NCBI RefSeq assembly: GCF_001686985.1
Contig: NZ_CP015322.1
Coordinates: 868,001 to 932,000 of the forward strand
Direction: 5' to 3'
Origin: Mesorhizobium amorphae CCNWGS0123
GTDB taxonomy: Bacteria; Pseudomonadota; Alphaproteobacteria; Rhizobiales; Rhizobiaceae
DNA: 64,000 nt
Shown: piece after piece, positions 9,400 to 16,754 of the stretch
How the letters are laid out: the number at the start of each line of letters is the position of its first letter
How positions within the stretch are numbered: position 1 is the stretch's first letter
The notes under the pieces: generated by a model
Told to the model about the DNA's origin: nothing
Databases searched by the model: none
Seen by the model: the letters and a program-made list of their open reading frames with translations, nothing else
Program-made: the position numbers and the translations under genes

Positions 9400-10287
9400 G
9401 TGGTTCGGTCCAGCAGGTGGGTGAGAACAGTGACAATCGTACACGGGCCGAGAATGCTTAAATCAGGAGCCAGTAAATTAGCTTCGGCGCCACTGAGCGC
9501 GAAGTTCGGAATTTCAATCATCATAATTTACATGTTGGCAGCGCTTCTCGCTCCTCACTTGGCTCCATATGGCGAAGCCGAGATTGTAGCGAAGCCGTTC
9601 GAACCTTGGAGTGCTCAGTTCTGGCTGGGGACAGACAGCTTGGGCCGGGACATGTTCACGAGACTTGTATTCGGCGCCCGCAACACCCTCGGCATAGCGC
9701 TCATGACGACTACCCTTGCCTTTTCCATTGGTGCCTCAGCCGGGCTGGCGGCTGCCACTTTTGGAGGCTGGACGGACCAGATCCTGTCGCGTCTCATTGA
9801 CGTTTTGATGTCCATACCTCAATTGATCTTCGCGCTGCTCCTTCTGTCGATTTTCGGCACCTCAATTCCAACGCTCATAATTGTCATCGCCGTTTTGAAT
9901 TCTACCCCCGTCTTTCGGCTCACGCGGGCCGTAGCGATCGACGCCGCCGTGTCGGACTACGTTGAAGCGGCGAGACTCCGCGGTGAAGGCCCTATTTGGA
10001 TCATGACACGAGAGATTCTACCAAACATCACCGCGACGCTCGTAGCGGAGTTCGGCCTTCGGTTTTGTTTCGTATTCCTGCTTATCAGCGGACTCTCCTT
10101 CCTTGGTCTGGGCATCCAGCCCCCGACAGCTGACTGGGGGTCCATGGTTCGCGATAGCGCGACATTGATCACGTATGGCGATATCACGCCGTTGCTTCCA
10201 GCTGGCGCGATCGCTCTGCTATCGGTAGCTATCAATTTGGTTGTGGACTGGTTCCTTCATTGGGCAAGTGGGCTCAAAGAAGATTAG
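9400..10287 (+). CDS. ABC transporter permease (DppC-like)
   Basis: Up to 295 residues. GTG at 9400 is only one base after the preceding stop; GTG at 9430 and ATG at 9454 are alternative starts, and none has a clearly better ribosome-binding site. DppC-type features are LAPHLAPYGEAE, FWLGTDSLGRDMFTRLVFGA, and the EAA-like loop DYVEAARLRGEGPIWIMTRE followed by LPN. Several strongly hydrophobic segments span the rest. It pairs with the upstream permease in the inner membrane. Confidence 0.92.
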   Translation: MVRSSRWVRTVTIVHGPRMLKSGASKLASAPLSAKFGISIIIIYMLAALLAPHLAPYGEAEIVAKPFEPWSAQFWLGTDSLGRDMFTRLVFGARNTLGIALMTTTLAFSIGASAGLAAATFGGWTDQILSRLIDVLMSIPQLIFALLLLSIFGTSIPTLIIVIAVLNSTPVFRLTRAVAIDAAVSDYVEAARLRGEGPIWIMTREILPNITATLVAEFGLRFCFVFLLISGLSFLGLGIQPPTADWGSMVRDSATLITYGDITPLLPAGAIALLSVAINLVVDWFLHWASGLKED

Positions 10288-10425
10288 CAGGATGCTGGCT
10301 AACGGATGCTAGGCAGCTTTTCCCAGTAAGCGTCGATATCGAGGCAAATAACGACTGTGACGGCTATTTCCGGATTTACGATGTTTTATCGTTCCAATCG
10401 ATTGTCACGTGTAAGGAAATAACAC

Positions 10426-12174
10426 GTGAACAACCAAATTGTGAGGAAACAGCAATTGTCGAGGAAAGTCGTATACTTGAACGTGCAGGGAGAAGCCCCG
10501 GTCGGCGATACCCGTAGCGAAGATGAATGGGTGGGGAAGCCCGACACATTGCTCAACATCCGCAACCTTCGGATTGAGGCGGCGGTCCACCCACCAGGCG
10601 AGAGCCCAATGAACGCAATTCTCGTCCATGACGTTTCGCTGACGCTGAAACGGGGCAGAGTTTTGGGATTAATCGGCGAGTCCGGCGCTGGCAAGTCCAC
10701 CATTGGTCTGGCCAGCATGGGGTATGGTCGCGGCGGGGTGAAAATAACTGGCGGCGAGGTCATCCTCAAAGGCCGTGACATACTGAAGGTCGGAGCAGAT
10801 GGCATGCGCAAACTCAGGGGTCGCGAAGTCTGCTATGTTGCTCAGTCGGCCGCTGCCGCATTCAACCCCGCCCACCGGCTGATGGACCAGGTGGTGGAGG
10901 CGGCCCTTCTCCACGGCATGGCAACGCGGACCGAAGCCGAGAAGCGGGCGATTGCTCTGTTCAAGAAGCTTGGCCTCCCTGATCCCGAGAACATCGGCAA
11001 ACGTTTCCCCCATCAGGTCTCAGGCGGTCAGTTGCAGCGTGTTATGACCGCTATGGCGCTCTGCTCCGAACCTGACCTTATCGTCTTCGACGAGCCGACC
11101 ACGGCGCTCGACGTCACCACGCAAATCGATGTGCTGGCCGCGATCCGGGACGCCATCCGGGATACCGGCGTCGCGGCACTCTACATCACCCACGACTTGG
11201 CGGTGGTGGCGCAGGTCGCCGACGAGATAATGGTGCTGCGCAACGGCAAACTCGTGGAGCGGGGAATGACGCAGCAGATCATCAACCAGCCGCACGAGCA
11301 ATACACGCGAGCCCTCGTTTCAGTGCATCATATTGATCATGTGCAGAAGGACTGCGGCACCGAGCCTGTGCTGTCAGTAAAAGGCGTGACAGCGGGTTAC
11401 GGCGACGGAGCAATCAAGGTCCTACGCGATGTTTCCCTGGACCTTTATCCCGGACAGACGCTCGCAGTGGTTGGTGAATCGGGCTCCGGTAAATCGACGC
11501 TGGCGCGGGTGATCACCGGGTTGCTGCCGCCTTTGGCAGGCAGCATCCAGTTCGACGGGCGCGACCTCTCTCGTCGGCTGGCCGAGCGGTCTAGGGAGGA
11601 CCTTCGGCAACTTCAGATGATCTATCAGACGGCGGATGTTGCGATGAATCCGCGCCAGACCGTTGCAACGATCATCGGTCGGCCGCTCGAATTCTATTTC
11701 GGCATCAGGGGTGCGGAGCGCAACCATCGCGTGGCCGAACTGCTTGACAAGATCGAAATGGGCAAGAGCTTTGCGGAGCGGTATCCTGCAGAACTGTCGG
11801 GCGGACAAAAGCAGCGCGTTTGTATCGCCCGGGCGCTTGCGGCAAAGCCCAAGCTGATGATCTGCGACGAGGTGACTTCGGCCCTCGACCCTTTGGTAGC
11901 CAACGGAATTTTGAAGCTGTTGCTGCAGTTGCAGAAGGAGGAGGGGGTATCCTTTCTCTTCATTACCCACGACCTCGCAACGGTGAAATCGATCGCCGAT
12001 TCCATCTCGGTGATGTATCGCGGGCAAGTGGTCCGCTACGGGCCAAAGGGGCAGGTTCTCGCCCCACCGTTCGATCCCTATACCGATCTACTCCTTTCTT
12101 CCGTTCCAGAGATGGAGGTCGGCTGGTTGGACAAGGCGATCCGTTCCAGACGGATGGAGAGCGCCGGGAACTAG
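10426..12174 (+). CDS. ABC transporter ATP-binding protein, DppD-DppF type fusion
   Basis: 582 residues with two complete nucleotide-binding domains. The first has Walker A GESGAGKST, signature VSGGQLQR and Walker B LIVFDEPT. The second has GESGSGKST, LSGGQKQR and LMICDEVT. Each is followed by the short C-terminal region typical of oligopeptide ATPases (QIINQPHEQYTRALVSVHH and the end of the second domain). GTG at 10426 is chosen because TAAGGA lies upstream. A 138 bp gap separates it from the permease gene, but strand and composition indicate one operon. The fusion supplies both ATPases of the transporter, so no separate dppF is needed. Confidence 0.93.
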   Translation: MNNQIVRKQQLSRKVVYLNVQGEAPVGDTRSEDEWVGKPDTLLNIRNLRIEAAVHPPGESPMNAILVHDVSLTLKRGRVLGLIGESGAGKSTIGLASMGYGRGGVKITGGEVILKGRDILKVGADGMRKLRGREVCYVAQSAAAAFNPAHRLMDQVVEAALLHGMATRTEAEKRAIALFKKLGLPDPENIGKRFPHQVSGGQLQRVMTAMALCSEPDLIVFDEPTTALDVTTQIDVLAAIRDAIRDTGVAALYITHDLAVVAQVADEIMVLRNGKLVERGMTQQIINQPHEQYTRALVSVHHIDHVQKDCGTEPVLSVKGVTAGYGDGAIKVLRDVSLDLYPGQTLAVVGESGSGKSTLARVITGLLPPLAGSIQFDGRDLSRRLAERSREDLRQLQMIYQTADVAMNPRQTVATIIGRPLEFYFGIRGAERNHRVAELLDKIEMGKSFAERYPAELSGGQKQRVCIARALAAKPKLMICDEVTSALDPLVANGILKLLLQLQKEEGVSFLFITHDLATVKSIADSISVMYRGQVVRYGPKGQVLAPPFDPYTDLLLSSVPEMEVGWLDKAIRSRRMESAGN

Positions 12175-12221
12175 TCATCTGGAACTGAAGTTCGTTACAT
12201 TGTAAGCTGTTCGCCTATTCG

Positions 12222-12786
12222 ATGGAGAGTGCAGCGATTTCGAACGCGACAGGCCGACCGACGGCGCCTCTGGTTCTGGTGCTAGAAGAGCGCGAGTATC
12301 TGGAACCACAGGTGCGTCGGCAGCATGTAGCGCGATCCATGTCCGAGCGGTGCCGGATCATTCTTCGGTGCGCCGACGGCATTCCCAGCAAGGCCGTCGC
12401 AGCGGAGCTGGGGGTGCATGAGCATACGGTCGGCAAGTGGAGGCGCCGCTTCCTCAAGGATCGCGTGGAGGGTCTGCTGGACGAAGCCCGGCCAGGCAGG
12501 CCCCGGCCGATCGATGACGATCAGGTCGCCGCCGTGATCGAGCGGACGTTGCGCTCCACGCCCAGCGATGCGACCCATTGGTCGATCCGATCGATGGCAG
12601 GTGCGACCAGCTTCTCGCACACCACGATCCGCAGGATCTGGACCGCCTTCGGGCTGCAACCGCACCGCTCTGAGACGTTCAAGCTGTCGAGCGATCCGCT
12701 GTTCGTCGACAAGGTGCGCGACATCGTCGGGCTCTACCTCTCGCCACCCAATAGGGCGCTCGTGCTCAGCGTCGACGAGAAGAGCG
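12222..12786 (+). pseudogene. IS630-family transposase, N-terminal fragment
   Basis: The frame encodes about 188 residues of an IS630 transposase: a helix-turn-helix region with RCRIILRCADGIPSKAVAAE and HEHTVGKWRRRFLKDRVEGL, then the start of the catalytic domain up to VLSVDEKS. There the IS630 sequence stops, where VDEKSQ would continue, and runs into the antisense strand of an IS110 transposase at about 12786. The catalytic triad is incomplete, so it is inactive. Confidence 0.85.
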
Positions 12787-13626
12787 TCGCGCCACAAACG
12801 AGCAGCGAGCGGAGCGTCGGGTTGCCCATTTTCGATATGCCGCCGAGCCGCTCCTTGCCGCCGCTCGAATGGGGCTTTGGCGTCAGTCCCAGCCAGGCGG
12901 CGAAGTGACGGCCGGATTTGAACCCGTCGGGATCCGGGATCAGCGCTTTGACGGAAGCCGCCGTGATCGCTCCGACGCCCAGAATTGTGGTCAGCCGTCG
13001 CATGTCCTCGTCGCGCCTCGCCTCGCCGACGATCCCTCGCTCGGAGCTTGTCGATTTGACGCGTCAGCGCCTCGATCTGATCGGCGATCTCAGCCAAAGC
13101 CAGTCGAGCGGCTTTTGGCAGGCAAACGTTCTCCTCGTCCCGTACGATCTCGATCAACTCAGCCACTTTAGCCGTGCCGAGGGCGGCAATAACGCCCAAC
13201 TCCGACAAATGCCCGCGAAGCGCGGATCGCCTGAGTTTGCTGGCGGATCAAAAGGGCGCGCGTCCTCAGCACCATGGCCGCTGCTTGTTGATCAGCCGAT
13301 TTGATCGGAACGAAACGCATGGTCTTGCGGGTGACGGCTTCACTGATCGCTTCGGCGTCGGCGGCGTCCGTCTTGCCCCGTTTTACGAAGGGCTTCACAT
13401 AAATCGGCGGGATCAAACGCACGTCGTGACCGAGCGCCGCGATCTCGCGCGCCCAATAATGCGAACCCCCGCACGCCTCCAAACCAACCAGACACGGCGG
13501 AAGCTTTTCGAAAAAGCCAGCAGCTCGGCTCGACGCAGTTTGCGATTGAAAATCGGTGCGCCTTCGGCATCGGCGCCATGAATTTGGTCGGGTAGCAGCG
13601 GCGCATTGCTGCGCCGCCGCCCCCTA

Positions 13627-13660
13627 AGAACCGGACATGCGGATCACCCCGCATCCGGCT
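13627..13660 (-). ncRNA. Group II intron domain V (intron remnant 1)
   Basis: A 34-nt hairpin with the standard domain V layout: stem GAGCCGGA pairing with TCCGGTTC, inner stem TGCGG with CCGCA, and an apical loop GGTGAT. It belongs to the intron at 13587-14131. Confidence 0.85.
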
Positions 13661-13671
13661 CAAGCCATTCT

Positions 13672-14110
13672 TCAGCACCATGGTGTGGCACCGAACAACT
13701 CGACGGAGGGTTTCGCGATTCGACGGCGGGCGAAGTAAGTGGACCATGCCGGATCAAATGGATTAGCCAGTCCCCGGATCTTGACGTGCCTCGTAATCGG
13801 GATCGTCATTGCGCGGAAGAGCCGGCACCCGCTCGTACTGGCATCTGCCGGACCCTTCGTAGCGAAGTCCCAAGACCGGTGTCCATCGACCCTGAAGTAC
13901 CTGTTCCTCACCCACCGTTCTCCTTTCATGGGATGGCGTCGACTTGCCCATTTCCAGAGCATTTGCCAGATGTGCGAATCTATCGATGAGAAGCTCGCTT
14001 TCGCCACGACGTGACGGTGATACATGGCCCATCCCCGGATAACTGGGTTCAGTTTCTGTATCAACGCCTCCTGCGTGACGCTCGCATTGCCCTTGATGAT
14101 TTCCCTGACT
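13672..14110 (-). pseudogene. Group II intron maturase, C-terminal fragment
   Basis: The minus strand encodes VREIIKGNASVTQEALIQ, then KLNPVIRGWAMYHRHVVAKA and a further stretch to VKIRGLANPFDPAWSTYFAR. This is the maturase (X) domain and C-terminal end of a group II intron-encoded protein. All reverse transcriptase blocks, including the YADD motif, are missing. The frame is entered straight from the intron 5' end through a deletion junction, and a stop codon lies just before it. Confidence 0.8.
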
Positions 14111-14253
14111 CACGCGACTTGCAGCTCGCACAAAAACGTTCTTGGCCAAATCCAGGCCGATGGTGCTAACCTGCTTCACGGAACGGCTCCCTTCCTTGTT
14201 GTCAAGCGACACGAGGAATTGACCCCTTTGGCGACATCAGGAACTGACCCCCT

Positions 14254-14400
14254 TCATTGGGTTAGTGTTTCGTTGGTTTCGGGCGCCGGTCCGGCCTTCT
14301 GCAGAAGGCCGGACCGGCGTTTTTCACGGAGACGGTAGCTATCGCCGCGGATAGTAATCACCGCGGAATGGTGAAGCAGGCGATCCAGGATCGCGGTTGC
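14254..14400 (-). pseudogene. IS21-family IstB, C-terminal fragment
   Basis: The minus strand from 14400 reads ATAILDRLLHHSAVITIRGD and SYRLREKRRSG and stops at 14254. This is the characteristic end of an IstB-like ATPase, the transposition helper of IS21 elements. The upstream part is cut off exactly at the left end of IS3 copy B (14401). It is not part of the IS21 element at 20030-22345, whose IstB ends differently (WRFKSRS). Confidence 0.8.
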
Positions 14401-14464
14401 TGACGTTGCCCCTTTTGCTTAATCCGGTTTGAAGTTCGTTCTGGCCCATCGAGAGGACCAGGAC

Positions 14465-14733
14465 ATGAAACGTAGCCGCTTCTCCGAAGAGCAGATCATC
14501 GGAATTTTGAAGGAACATGAGGCCGGGGTATCGGTTGCCGATCTGTGCCGCAAGCACGGGGTCAGCGACGCCTCGATCTACAACTGGAAGGCCCGCTTCG
14601 GCGGGATGGATGTCTCCGAGGCTCGGCGACTGAAGGCGCGCTGGAGGACGAGAACACGCGGCTGAAGCGGCTTCTGGCCGACGCCATGCTCGACAATGCC
14701 GCGCTGAAGGATCTCGTGGGAAAGAAGTGGTGA
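14465..14733 (+). pseudogene. IS3-family OrfA, frameshifted (copy B)
   Basis: It carries the same sequence and the same two-base insertion after RRLKA (about 14636-14641) as copy A at 5940-6208. The first frame ends in TRTRG; the expected tail ENTRLKRLLADAMLDNAALK lies in another frame and ends at 14733. The lesion shared by both copies means the damage predates their duplication. Confidence 0.8.
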
Positions 14734-15656
14734 CGCCCGCGGCCAAGCGAAAAGCTGTCGCTCGCCTGAAGGAAGGCTTCGGGATGAGCGAACGGCGGGC
14801 GTGTAAAGCCATCGGCTGTTGCCGCATGACGGTTCGCTACGAGACCAGCAGGCCGGACGACCGCGAGGTTCGCGAGCGGATGAAGGCGATCGCGCAGCAG
14901 CGTCGCCGGTTCGGCTACCGGCGTCTTCTCGTGATGCTGAGGCGGGAGGGCCTGGTCGTGAACCACAAGAAGCTGTTCCGGCTCTATCGGGAGGAGAAGC
15001 TCGCCGTTCGCCGCCGTGGCGGCCGCAAGCGGGCGATCGGGACCAGGGCGCCAATGCTGGTGCCGCTGAGGCCCGACGAGCGCTGGTCGCTTGACTTCGT
15101 ATCGGACCAGCTCACCGACGGGCGCCGCTTCCGCATCCTGGCCGTCGTCGACGACTGCACGAGAGAGTGCCTGGCACTCATCGTTGATACGTCTCTCTCG
15201 GGCATGCGGGTTGCCCGCGAATTGGACCGGCTCATCACCGAGCGCGGCCGGCCGAGGATGATCGTCAGCGACAATGGCAGCGAGTTCACCTCGAACGCCA
15301 TCCTCTCCTGGGCGGGTCAGAACCGCGTCGAATGGCATTACATTGCGCCCGGCAAGCCGATGCAGAATGGCTTCATCGAGAGCTTCAACGGCCGACTGCG
15401 CGATGAACTGCTCAACGAGACGCTGTTTACCTCGCTGGCTCAGGCGCGCGTAGCCATCGCCCTGTGGCGCGCCGACTACAACACCGCGCGGCCGCACTCC
15501 CAAATCGCATGGCAGACACCGGCCGAGTTCGCCACCACCTTCAATCCGCGATGGTCGCTCGCGCTGCGCTACACCAAAGACTCCGCACCAGCGACCGTCG
15601 CTTCACCCGCCCAGCAGGGCACAACCCACGCCGGGAACGAACTCAAAACTGGATAG
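14727..15656 (+). CDS. IS3-family transposase OrfB (copy B)
   Basis: 309 residues, the same protein as the copy A OrfB, with intact DDE motifs (LDFVSD, VSDNGSEF, FIESFNGR). It starts with GTG 7 bases before the orfA stop. Activity is doubtful because OrfA upstream is frameshifted. Confidence 0.93.
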   Translation: MVTPAAKRKAVARLKEGFGMSERRACKAIGCCRMTVRYETSRPDDREVRERMKAIAQQRRRFGYRRLLVMLRREGLVVNHKKLFRLYREEKLAVRRRGGRKRAIGTRAPMLVPLRPDERWSLDFVSDQLTDGRRFRILAVVDDCTRECLALIVDTSLSGMRVARELDRLITERGRPRMIVSDNGSEFTSNAILSWAGQNRVEWHYIAPGKPMQNGFIESFNGRLRDELLNETLFTSLAQARVAIALWRADYNTARPHSQIAWQTPAEFATTFNPRWSLALRYTKDSAPATVASPAQQGTTHAGNELKTG

Positions 15657-15675
15657 AAACTGGGGGCAAGGTCAG

Positions 15676-15945
15676 CCTCATTCGAACCGTGCAGAGTCGA
15701 ATGAAGGTCTGGCGCAGTACGCAAGCCAATGCGTTGGTGTTCGGGCCATTCGCCGATGCCGCGCGGACGGAAATTGTAGAGGTCGTGCAGTGAGATCATC
15801 CCCGAGCAACACAGGATCGGCAGTGGCTAAATCCCGGGAACAATCAGTGAGGCAATCGAGAACATCCGAGTGAGGAACGGCATTGTTCTTTGGGAACACT
15901 CCTGGGTGAGGCAATACGCGCTCTCACGTTGATTGCCGCGCCGCA
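15676..15945 (+). pseudogene. Integrase-type transposase C-terminus plus a solo IS end
   Basis: 15688-15792 encodes RMKVWRSTQANALVFGPFAD and ends IVEVVQ. It corresponds to the last residues of the transposase at 29029-30528 (RLKIWRKEKAHAMVFGPMHV). After it, two copies of the IS end motif appear: GAGGCAATCGAGAAC near 15853 and TCCTGGGTGAGGCAATACG near 15901-15919. The second copy and the following GATTGCCGCGC match the element end at 30590-30630 and the solo end near 49555. The rest of this element has been lost. Confidence 0.65.
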
Positions 15946-15961
15946 GAGCGGTGCGCTCGGC

Positions 15962-16063
15962 ATGATCCCGACCAGTGTGAAGGTTTATCTGGCCAGTCAT
16001 TCTGTTGATTTTAGGAAAGGTCCCGCGTCGCGCCTATTCATGCCTGGTAACAACCGGATCTAG
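15962..16063 (+). pseudogene. IS66-family TnpB, N-terminal fragment
   Basis: MIPTSVKVYLASHSVDFRKG followed by a divergent tail and a stop at 16063. The beginning matches the accessory TnpB (Orf2) of IS66 elements, which normally has about 115 residues. The remaining two thirds are missing. Confidence 0.6.
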
Positions 16064-16066
16064 CAG

Positions 16067-16242
16067 GATCACCGGCGCATCAAGCGCGGCATCCTATCCC
16101 TGCTTGGCTTCAAGTCGGTGGCAACCGCCACAACCATTTATCCAGCTTCGAGATGATCCACATGATGTGCAAACGACAGGCGAGGTACGCCCACAATCCG
16201 AATCTGTCCTTGGCCGAGCAGTTCGAAATCCTCGCTGCTTGA
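16067..16242 (+). pseudogene. IS6-family transposase, C-terminal fragment
   Basis: It reads DHRRIKRGILSLLGFKSVAT, then after a frameshift near 16140 FEMIHMMCKRQARYAHNPN and LSLAEQFEILAA before the stop at 16242. This is the C-terminal end of an IS6/IS240-type DDE transposase. The catalytic core is absent. Confidence 0.65.
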
Positions 16243-16754
16243 TTGACCTCGCATCAGCGCCTCTCTGTGTCCCAATTCAGCCGTTGCAACAAAACCTCTT
16301 TACGCGGTGCTATATCGAAGCTCAGGCTGAGTCTTTGATAACCTACTAAGTTATGGAAACTCATATTGTGAGTATGAAACTTTCGCGATTGGATATTAAA
16401 TAAAAGTGAATTTACGCGTATTTATCATAGCGATCAATTAAAATGATATACGATATTATTAAATTATTGAACATTTGAGTTGATTTCCTTACCTGACACG
16501 ATATTGCCTAAGTGTCATCGCTTTCCTTTACATAAGGAGATTGCCCTCTCTTTCGCTGGATGAATTATCAGTATGACGGTTAAAGCAGCGCCGAGAAGGT
16601 GAGTAAGAACGGCCCTCCGAGTAGGTGGGAGAGCCGAAGATGTTGTTGACGCCCCCTTAGCCGATCAGAGCCTTCGGTATCACGGAGCCGCCCTGGGAGC
16701 TGGGAGGCGCGTACCTCGGAGCTTGGGCTGGCGCGCTATGCCGTCGCCACCATC
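16243..16754. other. Intergenic region with an AT-rich core
   Basis: No gene is recognised. The stretch 16340-16560 is clearly more AT-rich than the surroundings (long runs of A and T, several ATAT and AATTATT patches). It ends about 200 bp before the second acyl-CoA synthetase copy. It may hold a promoter or be foreign DNA; I see no sigma-54 element with correct GG-N10-GC spacing. Confidence 0.4.

Larger units (their letters stand above)
13587..14131 (-). mobile_element. Group II intron remnant with internal deletion, inserted in the IS110 transposase gene
   Basis: On the minus strand the intron begins GTGCGAG at 14131, a typical group II 5' end, directly after codons N-V-F of IS110. It ends CTACCCGAC at 13587, directly before Q-I-H-G. 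Removing 545 bases restores the reading frame NVFQIHGAD. A 34-nt domain V lies at 13627-13660 (GAGCCGGATGCGG...CCGGTTC) and a domain VI-like hairpin follows. Only about 22 bases of the 5' end remain before the sequence jumps into the end of the maturase gene, so most of the ribozyme and reverse transcriptase are gone. Confidence 0.85.
12786..14182 (-). mobile_element. IS110-family element remnant, split by a group II intron and truncated by IS630
   Basis: On the minus strand the transposase starts with GTG at 14179 (VKQVSTIGLDLAKNVF), is interrupted by the intron remnant at 13587-14131, and resumes with QIHGADAEGAPIF. Further frameshifts occur near 13215 (after LLIRQQTQ) and near 13035 (after QIDKLRA). 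The Transposase_20 part (TTILGVGAITAASVKALIPD) ends at LLVCGAT, where it abuts IS630. It is therefore broken by the intron, by at least two frameshifts and by a 3' truncation. Confidence 0.82.
14401..15674 (+). mobile_element. IS3-family insertion sequence, copy B
   Basis: 1274 bp, the same element as 4999-6272 but in the opposite orientation, starting TGACGTTGCCCCTTTTGC and ending in the complement of TGACCTTGCCCCCAGTTT. It is inserted into an IstB fragment on the left and abuts another transposase remnant on the right. No matching target duplication is seen. Confidence 0.9.

Noticed and set aside
16485..16505. Sigma-54-like sequence TGACACGATATTGCC before the second synthetase copy
   Set aside because: It has GA instead of GG at -24 and one base too few between the elements.
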